NCBI RefSeq assembly: GCF_011059105.1 | Contig: NZ_JAALLS010000011.1 | Span: 62,001-126,000 of the forward strand | Direction of reading: 5' to 3' | DNA from: Fodinibius halophilus | Lineage (GTDB): Bacteria > Bacteroidota > Rhodothermia > Balneolales > Balneolaceae | Length of the DNA stretch: 64,000 nt | Part shown: one piece after another, positions 54,776 to 63,392 of the stretch | Layout: each line of letters starts with the position of its first letter | How positions within the stretch are numbered: position 1 is the stretch's first letter | Notes under the pieces: generated by a model | Told to the model about the DNA's origin: nothing | Seen by the model: the letters and a program-made list of their open reading frames with translations, nothing else | The model's database searches: none | Made by a program: the position numbers and the translations under genes

Positions 54776-55100
54776 AAATGTGGTAAGTTATGACCAAATA
54801 CTACTATTATAGTACAATATATTTTAGGATTTGATTCTAAACAAAAAATATTCCAGATTAATTGGAATGATAGTTGACCGGAATGTTGTTAGCTTGAGTG
54901 CTTCAGGTGAGGTTATCTCGCAGAGGGCTTTGCAAAACCTTTGGTTTCGTCATTCTGAGCTTGTCGAAGAATCTCCAGTATCCATCTGCTACCGTTGAAA
55001 GGGAGATCCTTCATTACATTCAGGATAGCTGCCTGGTTTTGCAAAGGTCCCTCGCAAATAATTAAAAAACGTATAATTAGGTTTAAGGTACATTATAGGT
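54776..55100. other. Intergenic region upstream of the multi-PAS gene
   Basis: About 325 bases. The REP-like palindromic unit at 54920-55055 fills the last part; the first 140 bases are AT-rich with no gene I can support. A 74-codon minus-strand frame (54989-55213) runs through the repeat and into the PAS gene and is not convincing. Confidence 0.6.
54920..55055. repeat. REP-like element with inverted terminal repeats
   Basis: GCAGAGGGCTTTGCAAAACC (54920-54939) opposes GGTTTTGCAAAGGTCCCTCG (55035-55054), nearly reverse complementary. Inside, CGTCATTCTGAGCTTGTCG then AATCTCC faces GGGAGATCCTTCATTACATT then CAGG, a second palindrome. This layout, with a core like CATTCTGAGCTTGTCGAAG, is often seen as a dispersed intergenic element in this phylum. 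Copy number cannot be read here. Confidence 0.65.
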
Positions 55101-56366
55101 ATGTGGTCAGATAAGTTGAACAAACTCAAGAAGTGGTGTAAAGACGAAGAATCTTTCGAGAAAGTTAAGGATGTTGTGGAGGATTTTATCGAAGAGCGCA
55201 ACGAGAAAACCAAGCGGCTTCGTCTTCTTGAGTCTGCAATTCGCAGTGACTATGATTCCATACTTATTACAGAACTTAGCCTGGAAGCACCCGGTCCCAA
55301 GATAGTGTATGTAAATGACGGGTTTTGCAAGATGACCGGTTATTCAAAAGAGGAGGTTATTGGCCAAACACCTCGTATCTTACAGGGGCCTAAGACAGAT
55401 CGAACGGTATTGAATAGGTTGAAGAATCGCCTTAAAGAGGGGCGTTCCTTTTTTGGACAGACCATAAATTATAAAAAAGATGGTTCAGAGTTTGTTAATC
55501 AGTGGGATATCCACCCATTGAAAGACAAGGAAGGTAATATAACACACTGGGTATCCTATCAGCATGATATAACAGAGCGAAAGCGTGCCGAGGAGCAGCT
55601 GTTAGATCAAAAACTGGAGTTTGATAGCTTGCGTAAACAGTCGAAGCGTACGGTGGTAGATGTCGATATTCAGGGCAACATTGTGATGGCTAACAAGTCG
55701 TTTAGGGAGCTGGTAGGCTATAGTAAAGATGAGCTAAAGCGGGTTAAAGCGTGGGACCTGTTCCCGGAGAAGTATATGCATATGCTTTCGGGCTGGTTTG
55801 AAAGGTCAGATGCCGAAATTGGCTCAGATGGTGAAGAGTTTAAAAGTATTCTTAAACACAAGAGTGGTGTACCTATACAAGTGAAGGCCAATGCCCAAAT
55901 TTTAGACCTAAAAGATCAGCGTTTGATACGTGTAGAGTTTCAGAACATTTCGCTTAAGAAACGGGTAATGGATGCGCTGAAAAAGAGAAACTTAAACTAT
56001 GTACGCATGGTAGAAAAAGCGTCTGAATTTACCTATGAAGTTGCTTTTGAGGGAAATAAGCCAGTATTTCAAAGTTTTTCAAACGACTTTTCGAAGGTGA
56101 CCGGTTTGTCAAAAGATTCTGTGGTAGGAGAGTGGACTGCCGAGAAATTTGTTCATGAAGATGATATAGAAACTTATTGGTCACACTTAAAAAAAGTTCA
56201 AAAGGGGAAGAGTTCTACCTGTGAATATCGTCTGCTTTCTAAAGACGGGAATTACATTGAGGTGCTCGATTACTGTAAACCTCAATGGGATGATCAGAAG
56301 AAAACAGTTTGTAGTATTCGCTGTGCTGTTTCTCTCGATGAAGCGTATAAAAAGACGGAAGCCTAA
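55101..56366 (+). CDS. Multi-PAS sensor protein with no output domain
   Basis: A 421-aa soluble protein with three PAS domains: about residues 40-165 (with VYVNDGFCKMTGYSKEEVIG), 170-290 (MANKSFRELVGYSKDEL) and 295-415 (FSKVTGLSKDSVVGEW). The first ends with a PAC segment (THWVSYQHDITERKRAEEQ). The LOV-like spot reads GQTPRILQG: the photoactive Cys of GxNCRFLQ is Pro, so it is not a blue-light LOV domain. There is no kinase, cyclase, EAL or DNA-binding end. It may partner a separate kinase, such as the hybrid kinase two genes on. Confidence 0.82.
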   Translation: MWSDKLNKLKKWCKDEESFEKVKDVVEDFIEERNEKTKRLRLLESAIRSDYDSILITELSLEAPGPKIVYVNDGFCKMTGYSKEEVIGQTPRILQGPKTDRTVLNRLKNRLKEGRSFFGQTINYKKDGSEFVNQWDIHPLKDKEGNITHWVSYQHDITERKRAEEQLLDQKLEFDSLRKQSKRTVVDVDIQGNIVMANKSFRELVGYSKDELKRVKAWDLFPEKYMHMLSGWFERSDAEIGSDGEEFKSILKHKSGVPIQVKANAQILDLKDQRLIRVEFQNISLKKRVMDALKKRNLNYVRMVEKASEFTYEVAFEGNKPVFQSFSNDFSKVTGLSKDSVVGEWTAEKFVHEDDIETYWSHLKKVQKGKSSTCEYRLLSKDGNYIEVLDYCKPQWDDQKKTVCSIRCAVSLDEAYKKTEA

Positions 56367-56429
56367 TCTTAATTTGTAGATATTTATTTGTATTTTTAAG
56401 ATGGTATAAATAAATATCTATTATTATCT

Positions 56430-56870
56430 ATGGCCGATATCCAAGAGTTACAACTACAAATTATAAATGAGTTTAAAGCCCTCAGTGATTGGACTGAGCG
56501 GTATAAGCATATTATTGATTTGGGACGCAAGCTTGATCCACTTGATGAGGAGCATAAGGTGGAAGAAAATTTAGTGCGCGGTTGCCAGTCACAGGTATGG
56601 TTGCACACCTATTTAGATAATGGAAAGGTCATCTTTGAAGCCGACAGTGATGCTGCAATTACAAAGGGGTTGGTAGCACTTATGGTTCGGTTCTATTCCG
56701 GTCAGGATCCGGATACTATAATTTCAACATCTCCTGATTTTATTAAAAAAATAGGAATGGAAGAGCACCTTTCTCCGACACGGTCGAACGGACTTGCTGC
56801 GATGGTCAAGCAAATGAAAATCTACGCCATGGCATATAAAACAAAGCTTAAGCAAAAAGAAGAAGCTTGA
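56430..56870 (+). CDS. sufE: Cysteine desulfurase activator SufE
   Basis: A 146-aa protein that takes sulfur from SufS and passes it to Fe-S cluster assembly. The reactive Cys is Cys52 in VRGCQSQVWL. Other family marks are LGRKLDPLDEEHKVEENLV and the C-terminal RSNGLAAMVKQMK. It is 64 bases after the PAS gene and 121 bases before the hybrid kinase; no sufBCDS genes lie in the window. Confidence 0.95.
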   Translation: MADIQELQLQIINEFKALSDWTERYKHIIDLGRKLDPLDEEHKVEENLVRGCQSQVWLHTYLDNGKVIFEADSDAAITKGLVALMVRFYSGQDPDTIISTSPDFIKKIGMEEHLSPTRSNGLAAMVKQMKIYAMAYKTKLKQKEEA

Positions 56871-56990
56871 ACAGGGGACTATTATAGAAGTTTTTCCAAT
56901 ATCCGTATAAATTTGTCATATTGGTTAATGAATCTGGTAGGTGTTATAATTCTTCCAAAATTCGAAATATAAATTGCGGTAGCACAAGAT

Positions 56991-58817
56991 ATGTATTCAC
57001 TGTCTAGTTTAAAACAGTTTGCTTTGGCTAAAGATCTGGTACAGGACCGGATAAGCCGGATGCGAAAAACCGGTATTATTGTGCTACATAATGTTTCCTT
57101 TTCCTTAGCAGCGATATCGCTGCTTTTTCTTATTGCCTTTTGGGTGAATAACTCTATCTCACTCTCCTGGTTTTTTATGAGTATGACCGTGGCTTTTGTG
57201 CTTATCCCCTTTTTGGCTCGCAAAGGATACGAAAAGATGTCTAAATTACTGTTGTTAGCTTATGTAGACATCGGTATTCTTATTTTAAGTGCTGTCTTTG
57301 GAAAAGAGCTGTTTATTCAGACATTCTATATTCCGGCCAGTGGGTTGGCAATTCTGCTTTTTGAACGTAAACATACCAGTTTGCGAAATATTGGTATTGG
57401 TTTGGCTGTGGGAAGTTACTTTGTCTTGGATTATGTGATTTTTGATCAGATAGCGTTATCTGCCGGCGAAGGGGCTTTTCTTAAGTGGTGTATTCTCGGG
57501 GCCGCTTTTGTCACGACCTGGATGACCTTTAATAAGTTTTCTGATACTAAAGAGTTGGCAGAGGAGCAGACAGAAGAGCTTCTGGAAGAAACGCGGGCGC
57601 TCAATAAAGAGCTGATACAAAAAAAGGAACAGCTTGAAGACAAAGTTGATGAGCTGGAAGAGGCTAAAGCAAAAGTAGAAGAGGGTTCGAAAGCGAAGTC
57701 TGAGTTTTTAACAACGATGAGCCATGAAATTCGGACTCCTATGAATGCTATTATCGGGATGACGAATTTATTGGTCAAGGATAACCCTCGGGAAGATCAG
57801 CTTGAGCAACTTGAGATCCTTGATTTTTCTGCTAAAACATTACTTTCATTGATTAATGATGTACTGGATTTCTCGAAAATTGAATCCGGTAAAATTGAGT
57901 TTGAAGAAGTACCCTTTAAGCTTGAAGATGTATTAAGCAGCGTGCTTGAAAGTTTCCGGTTTACTGCCAGCAAGAAAGATGTACGGTTGTATATGGATAT
58001 GAAAGATACGCTGCCTGATGTTTTAATTGGTGATCCCAATAGACTAACGCAAATACTTAACAACCTGGTGAGTAATGCAGTAAAGTTCACCGAAGAGGGC
58101 AGTGTGGGTGTTATTGTACAGCTGATGGAAGATGAGGATCCCTATAAAATAAAATTTAGTGTATGTGATACCGGGATTGGTATCTCCAAAGAAAAGAAGG
58201 ATGAAATCTTTAAAAGCTTTACACAGGAGCGTACCGAGAACTCACGGGTGTTTGGTGGAACGGGGTTAGGGCTTACGATCAGTAAGAAGCTTGTTGAGCT
58301 TCAAGGCGGTGAAATTTATCTGGAGAGTGAAAAGGGCAAAGGCAGCACCTTTTTTGTTGAAATCCCTTTTGAGGCTAAACAAGATGAAAATGCTCAAACA
58401 ACCTCTTTTAATCAGTTTAGTTTACCGGATTCTTTAAATGGTTGCACGGTAATGGTGGTAGAAGATAATGCCATTAATCAAAAAGTGATGATGCGATTCC
58501 TTGATAAGTGGAATATCGAGGCTGTGGTGGTCGAACATGGGAAAGAAGCTCTCGAAGTTCTCGAAGAACGTTATGTAAACCTGATATTGATGGATTTACA
58601 GATGCCCGTGATGGATGGGTATGAAGCCACCCGAAAGATTCGAAAGATGTCGGACAAGAAAAAATCAAATATACCGATTGTAGCCCTCACCGCTGCTGCG
58701 TTAAAAGAGGTTAAAGAAAAGGTGTTTGCTTCAGGTATGAATGATTACCTTACTAAACCGTTTAACCCTCCTGAGCTTCAAAAGAAGCTGGAGTATTATA
58801 TATTAAACAGGGAGTAA
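56991..58817 (+). CDS. Hybrid sensor histidine kinase/response regulator
   Basis: A 608-aa membrane sensor. Five to six hydrophobic helices (about residues 30-175) form the input part, of no family I can name. A coiled coil (185-235) leads to HisKA with phosphorylated His245 ([12 protein letters not shown]). The HATPase domain has [23 protein letters not shown] and GGTGLGL. The receiver domain starts [11 protein letters not shown], with phosphorylated Asp535 ([11 protein letters not shown]) and Lys in YLTKPF. There is no HPt domain. The PAS protein two genes upstream may feed signals to it, but this is only proximity. Confidence 0.93.
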   Translation: MYSLSSLKQFALAKDLVQDRISRMRKTGIIVLHNVSFSLAAISLLFLIAFWVNNSISLSWFFMSMTVAFVLIPFLARKGYEKMSKLLLLAYVDIGILILSAVFGKELFIQTFYIPASGLAILLFERKHTSLRNIGIGLAVGSYFVLDYVIFDQIALSAGEGAFLKWCILGAAFVTTWMTFNKFSDTKELAEEQTEELLEETRALNKELIQKKEQLEDKVDELEEAKAKVEEGSKAKSEFLTTMSHEIRTPMNAIIGMTNLLVKDNPREDQLEQLEILDFSAKTLLSLINDVLDFSKIESGKIEFEEVPFKLEDVLSSVLESFRFTASKKDVRLYMDMKDTLPDVLIGDPNRLTQILNNLVSNAVKFTEEGSVGVIVQLMEDEDPYKIKFSVCDTGIGISKEKKDEIFKSFTQERTENSRVFGGTGLGLTISKKLVELQGGEIYLESEKGKGSTFFVEIPFEAKQDENAQTTSFNQFSLPDSLNGCTVMVVEDNAINQKVMMRFLDKWNIEAVVVEHGKEALEVLEERYVNLILMDLQMPVMDGYEATRKIRKMSDKKKSNIPIVALTAAALKEVKEKVFASGMNDYLTKPFNPPELQKKLEYYILNRE

Positions 58818-58821
58818 GCGG

Positions 58822-59028
58822 TTACTTCAGGGTAAACCCTACTTTAAGGCATACTTGCCATTGTTCTACCTGTCCGTTTTCAATACTGCCCCGGGTTTCG
58901 GTAACTTCGAACCAACGCATATCATCTACCGTTTGGGAGGCTTTGGCTACTGCATTTTCAATAGCTGCTTCCAACGAATCTTCAGAGGTACCGGTAATTT
59001 CGATCTTTTTATAGGTATGGTTTTCCAT
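58822..59028 (-). CDS. Dodecin family flavin-binding protein
   Basis: A 68-aa protein of the dodecin family, which forms a 12-subunit hollow shell that binds flavins and protects the cell from excess. Marks are KKIEITGTSEDSLEAAIENAV in the first half, the segment MRWFEVTETRG with the flavin-stacking Trp, and the closing VCLKVGFTL. ATG 59028 gives the usual length; the open frame extends 17 codons further upstream. It converges on the hybrid kinase gene with a four-base gap. Confidence 0.93.
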   Translation of the reverse strand: MENHTYKKIEITGTSEDSLEAAIENAVAKASQTVDDMRWFEVTETRGSIENGQVEQWQVCLKVGFTLK

Positions 59029-59076
59029 AGGAAAAGATTTATATGAGTTCCTCGTTTTGTGAATAGTGCAAAGTAT

Positions 59077-59110
59077 CAAAAAAAAAGCGTCACCGAAAAG
59101 ATGACGCTTT
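59077..59110 (-). terminator. Rho-independent terminator of the cold-shock gene
   Basis: AAAGCGTCA (59084-59092) pairs with TGACGCTTT (59102-59110); on the minus strand this is followed by a run of T (59077-59086). It lies 23 bases past the csp stop and just upstream of the dodecin start. Confidence 0.9.
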
Positions 59111-59133
59111 GGAATGATATCTATGTAAACAGA

Positions 59134-59343
59134 TTAGATGGGAATAACTTCTTGCGCTTGCAAGCCTTTTTCCCCTTCTGCTACAGTGAATTCGACTTCC
59201 TGGCCTTCTTCTAATTTTTTATAGCCTTCCATCTCAATTTCACTGAAGTGTACGAAAATGTCTTCGCCTTCTTCTCTAGTGATAAATCCATAACCTTTGC
59301 CATTATGGAACCATTTTACTGTACCTACTTCGCGATCTGCCAT
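59134..59343 (-). CDS. csp: Cold-shock domain protein
   Basis: A 69-aa single-domain RNA chaperone. RNP1 is KGYGFI (residues 16-21) and RNP2 is DIFVHFSEI. Length is normal, and the N-terminus GTVKWFHNGKGYGFI is classic. GGAG lies seven bases before the ATG, the stronger type of ribosome site for this window. The 247 bases upstream form a long AT-rich leader typical of csp genes, though no promoter is clear to me. It ends at its own terminator. Confidence 0.95.
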   Translation of the reverse strand: MADREVGTVKWFHNGKGYGFITREEGEDIFVHFSEIEMEGYKKLEEGQEVEFTVAEGEKGLQAQEVIPI

Positions 59344-59590
59344 GTTAAATCTCCAAGAAATTTTACTTCGTGTGCTACTTAAATGTTCAAAAACGCCTTG
59401 CTAACGCAATAAATAGCGGTTGAACGCCTAAGTATAGTATATTTTTTTGGGATTCCCTACTCAGACAAGTTATCGAGCAGAAAAAATTTAAAATTTTAAT
59501 ATTCAGAGCCCAAAAAATGATAAAATTGTATTTATTTTACCCTTTACGGATAAAAATAAGTGCTAGTATTCATGAATTTGGGTAATTATT

Positions 59591-62506
59591 TTAGTTAGAG
59601 CCGGATTGTTTTTGCCAGTCTGAGAGTTTTTGCGGGGAAAGGCAGTTACAGATTAGATTACGATCTCCATAGGCATCGTCAATACGACTGGAGGTGGGCC
59701 AAAACTTATCTTGCTGCAGATAATCAAGCGGGGAAAAAGCTTTCTTGCGGGGATAGCTGTGTGGCCACTTACAGTCTGTCGCCAGCCTAATAGTGTGGGG
59801 CGCCCCTTTTAGAACATTGTCCTCAGTATCAAACATACCATCCTCAATTTCCTTGATCTCTTTTCGTATTGCAATCATTGCTTTACAGAATCGATCCAGC
59901 TCGTGTTTGCTTTCACTTTCGGTTGGCTCAATCATCAGGGTGCCGGCTACCGGGAATGAAATTGTTGGAGCATGGTAACCGTAATCCATGAGCCGTTTGG
60001 CAACATCTGCAGGACCTATACCTGCTGATTCCCTGAAAGGACGCAGGTCAATAATAAACTCGTGAGCAGCACGACCATATTCATTAGCATATAGTATTGG
60101 ATAATGATCTTGTAGACGTTCTTTCAGGTAGTTGGCATTTAAGATAGCAACTTGCGAAGCCCGTCTGAGTCCACTGCTTCCCATCATCTTTATATAGCTA
60201 TATGATATGGGCAGAATGCCTGCGCTGCCCCACTGTGCTGCTGAAATATTATGAATCGTCGTTTTATTATCGGTTGGTTCCAGTGGATTACCCGGTAAGA
60301 ATGGGCCCAGCTTCTTTGTTGCTGCAACAGGACCCACACCGGGTCCGCCTCCTCCATGCGGGATGCTGAATGTTTTGTGGAGGTTCAGGTGGCAGATATC
60401 GGCACCAATCTCATCCATATTGGTAAAGCCAAGCTGGGCATTCATATTAGCCCCATCCAGGTACACCAGGCCGCCCTGATTGTGTACAAGCTGACAGATT
60501 TGTTGAATATCTTTTTCAAATACGCCATGAGTAGAAGGGTAGGTGACCATAATTGCAGCAAGCTTATCACCGATAGCTTTAACATTTTTCTTCAGTTCAG
60601 AGATACCGATATTACCGTTCTCGTGACAGGCAGTAACAATAACTTCCATGCCGGCCATGCTGGCACTTGCCGGGTTGGTTCCGTGGGCCGATTCAGGGAT
60701 TATCGTCACATTCCGTTGTTGCTCTCCCTGGTGTCGGTGGTAGGCACGGATAGTCATTAGGCCACAGAGTTCACCCTGCGCCCCGGAGTTGGGTTGCAGA
60801 GATACGGCAGGTAACCCGGTAATGGCCGATAATTGATCTTCAACTTCACTAAATAGTTGTTGGTATCCTTTGGCTTGCTGTTGTGGGGCATAGGGATGGA
60901 GTTTGCTAAATTCCGGCCACGTCAGTGGGATCATCTCTGTGGTAGCGTTGAGCTTCATCGTACAGGAACCCAGCGGGATCATTGAATGGGTTAATGAGAG
61001 ATCCTTATTCTCCAGTCTTTTGAGATAGCGAAGCATTTCGTGCTCAGAATGGTAACAGTTGAAAACAGCTTGCTGCATATAGTCACTGTTCCGTTTTAAA
61101 GCGTCAGGATATTCTAAGGTTACCTGCTTCGACAACTGTTTTACGTCACAATCATTACTAGTATTTTTTAGCTGTGCAAAGGTATTTAGAAGCTTTTTAA
61201 CATCAGTCAGTGTCTTATTCTCATCAAAGGAAATGCCGACAGCGGGATCTTCAAAATACCGTAAATTGATATTTTCGTGCTCGCAGATACTTCGTAGTTG
61301 TTGCTGCTTTTCTTTATCCGATAACGGGATCCTAAGGGTGTCAAAGTAATGGGAGTTTTCCTGTTCGAAGCCAAGCTTTTGCAGCCCCAATTCTGTTATT
61401 TTAGCTAAGCCGTGGATTCGTTCGGCGATTCGTCGCAGTCCATTTGGCCCGTGGTAAATACCATAAAAGCCCGCAATCACAGCCAGAAATACCTGCGCCG
61501 TACAGATATTGGAGGTGGCTCTTTCCCGTCGAATGTGTTGCTCACGAGTTTGTAGCGCCATCCGGTAGGCCGGTTGGCCTTCACGGTTTTTAGATAACCC
61601 AATAATGCGACCCGGTACTTTTCGTTTATATTTTTTTCGGGTAGCAAAATAGGCGGCATGGGGACCTCCGTAGCCCATGGGTACCCCAAAGCGCTGAGTA
61701 GAGCCCACAACTACATCGGCCCCCATTTCGCCGGGAGGCGTTAAAAGGGTTAAGCTGAGAAGATCAGCAGCTACAACAACGTTGATATTATGTTCGTGGG
61801 CAGTATCAATAAGGTGCGTGTAGTCTTCAACCGATCCATCAGTAGTAGGATATTGTAGCAGCATGCTGAAGAGTTCTTGGTCGGTTACATCAACCTGATG
61901 GTGATCACCGACAATAACTTCAATATCGAGAGGTTCGGCACGGCCTTTTATGATGTCGATGGTTTGCGGATGGCACTGCTCCGATACAAAAAAGGTATGG
62001 GCTTGTTTTCGTTTTACACCTCTACGCATGGAATAGAGCATCGACATAGCCTCAGCGGCGGCCGTGCCTTCATCCAAAAGTGAGGCATTAGCCAGTTCAC
62101 GGCCGGTAAGGTCCGTTACCATCGTTTGAAAGTTGAGAAGGGCTTCAAGGCGTCCCTGGGCAATTTCTGCCTGGTATGGCGTGTAGGCAGTGTACCAGCC
62201 CGGGTTTTCAATCACATTACGCAAGATGACATTAGGAGTAATTGTATCATGATACCCCATGCCTATGTAGGAATCACAAATCTCATTTTGGTCAGCCAGC
62301 TTTTTGAATTCGTTTAAAAATTGGTGCTCATTCATTGGAGCCTCGAGGTTCAAAGGATCTGATAAACGAATGTTTGTAGGTACGGTTTCATCGATAAGCT
62401 GTTCAAGAGAATCAGCATTAATGGCATCAAGCATCTCGGCGATCTGTTCATCAGAAGGACCGATGTGTCGATGGGGGAATGTTTCTTTATCAAAGTTGAT
62501 ACTCAT
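59591..62506 (-). CDS. gcvP: Glycine decarboxylase (glycine cleavage P protein)
   Basis: A 971-aa PLP enzyme that decarboxylates glycine and passes the aminomethyl group to GcvH lipoate. It is the long, single-chain form joining the two halves. The PLP Lys is in LNLHKTFSIPHGGGGPGVGP near residue 700. Other marks are FPHRHIGPSDEQIAEML at the start and MIPLGSCTMKLNATTEM in the middle. gcvT and gcvH are not in the window. Only 64 bases separate it from thiD upstream, which is too short for a glycine riboswitch. Confidence 0.97.
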   Translation of the reverse strand: MSINFDKETFPHRHIGPSDEQIAEMLDAINADSLEQLIDETVPTNIRLSDPLNLEAPMNEHQFLNEFKKLADQNEICDSYIGMGYHDTITPNVILRNVIENPGWYTAYTPYQAEIAQGRLEALLNFQTMVTDLTGRELANASLLDEGTAAAEAMSMLYSMRRGVKRKQAHTFFVSEQCHPQTIDIIKGRAEPLDIEVIVGDHHQVDVTDQELFSMLLQYPTTDGSVEDYTHLIDTAHEHNINVVVAADLLSLTLLTPPGEMGADVVVGSTQRFGVPMGYGGPHAAYFATRKKYKRKVPGRIIGLSKNREGQPAYRMALQTREQHIRRERATSNICTAQVFLAVIAGFYGIYHGPNGLRRIAERIHGLAKITELGLQKLGFEQENSHYFDTLRIPLSDKEKQQQLRSICEHENINLRYFEDPAVGISFDENKTLTDVKKLLNTFAQLKNTSNDCDVKQLSKQVTLEYPDALKRNSDYMQQAVFNCYHSEHEMLRYLKRLENKDLSLTHSMIPLGSCTMKLNATTEMIPLTWPEFSKLHPYAPQQQAKGYQQLFSEVEDQLSAITGLPAVSLQPNSGAQGELCGLMTIRAYHRHQGEQQRNVTIIPESAHGTNPASASMAGMEVIVTACHENGNIGISELKKNVKAIGDKLAAIMVTYPSTHGVFEKDIQQICQLVHNQGGLVYLDGANMNAQLGFTNMDEIGADICHLNLHKTFSIPHGGGGPGVGPVAATKKLGPFLPGNPLEPTDNKTTIHNISAAQWGSAGILPISYSYIKMMGSSGLRRASQVAILNANYLKERLQDHYPILYANEYGRAAHEFIIDLRPFRESAGIGPADVAKRLMDYGYHAPTISFPVAGTLMIEPTESESKHELDRFCKAMIAIRKEIKEIEDGMFDTEDNVLKGAPHTIRLATDCKWPHSYPRKKAFSPLDYLQQDKFWPTSSRIDDAYGDRNLICNCLSPQKLSDWQKQSGSN

Positions 62507-62570
62507 TACAGAAAGGATACAGGTTAGTCAGTTTGGGTTAGGAGATGTAAAGTAGGTGTTGCAAGTGAAA

Positions 62571-63392
62571 CTATACGGTCTTTTGATCAGGAGAGACATT
62601 AAAGGCGATGGGGCCTTCGCCCTCACCAAGCCCGGGATTGTTGCGGATAGCTTGGCTGGTATAATCCTTGGCTACAGAAGCAGCTTTCGAGAGATCTTCT
62701 CCCTTTGCCAGGAGGGCTGTTATTGCCGCAGAGAAGGCATCCCCGGTGCCGTGGGTGTTTTGAGTTTGTATACGTTGAGAATGCAGCCAGATTTCATCTG
62801 TGCCGTCATAGAGCAAGTCATTGGATTGTTCCCAGTCAGCAAAAAAGCCGCCCTTGATAATGACGGCATTACAGCCTAGATCCATAATCTTTTTTGCTGC
62901 ATCCGGCATACCATCAGGGGTGTCAATAGTGAGTCCTGAAAGCAATTCGGCTTCTTTAATATTTGGTGTAACAACATCTGAAATGGGAACAAGATGGGAA
63001 CGATAGGCTGAGACTTCTTCATCAGAGGTAAGAACATCACCTCTTTTGGTGGCCATGACCGGATCAACGACTAAGGGGCAAGGGGGTAGCTTTTGTAGTT
63101 CATCGGCTGTACTAATGATCGTCTCTGCACTTCCCAGCAGGCCAGTTTTGATGCAGTGGGGAGAGATGTCATCAGATACGGCTTTGATTTGCCGATATAC
63201 AGTAGCAGCCGGCATAGTAACGGTATCGTGTACGCCGGTGGTATTGCCGATCGTGAGTGCAGTGATGGCTGTCATTCCATATACCCCAAAAGTGCTAAAC
63301 GTTTTGAGGTCTGCTTGCAGGCCGGCTCCGCCGCTGGGATCGCTGCCAGCAATGGTAAGGGCGGTAGGTTGTGGTAGGTGACTATTCTGCAT
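62571..63392 (-). CDS. thiD: Hydroxymethylpyrimidine/phosphomethylpyrimidine kinase ThiD
   Basis: A 273-aa ribokinase-fold enzyme that phosphorylates HMP and then HMP-P for thiamine synthesis. Marks are ALTIAGSDPSGGAGLQADLKT, VVDPVMATKRGDVL, and NTHGTGDAFSAAITALLAKG with the catalytic Asp in TGDAF. Its start overlaps the upstream amidotransferase gene by 11 bases, so it is translationally coupled to it. It may be relevant to the tenA-like gene 15 kb away. Confidence 0.95.
   Translation of the reverse strand: MQNSHLPQPTALTIAGSDPSGGAGLQADLKTFSTFGVYGMTAITALTIGNTTGVHDTVTMPAATVYRQIKAVSDDISPHCIKTGLLGSAETIISTADELQKLPPCPLVVDPVMATKRGDVLTSDEEVSAYRSHLVPISDVVTPNIKEAELLSGLTIDTPDGMPDAAKKIMDLGCNAVIIKGGFFADWEQSNDLLYDGTDEIWLHSQRIQTQNTHGTGDAFSAAITALLAKGEDLSKAASVAKDYTSQAIRNNPGLGEGEGPIAFNVSPDQKTV

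Noticed and set aside
54989-55213. A 74-codon minus-strand frame upstream of the multi-PAS gene
   Set aside because: It overlaps the REP-like element and the PAS gene start and resembles no protein.
55101-55480. First PAS domain as a LOV photoreceptor
   Set aside because: GQTPRILQG lacks the flavin-binding Cys of GxNCRFLQ; Pro sits in its place.
62507-62570. Possible glycine riboswitch before gcvP
   Set aside because: Only 64 bases separate gcvP from thiD, too short for the tandem glycine aptamer, and no conserved text is seen.
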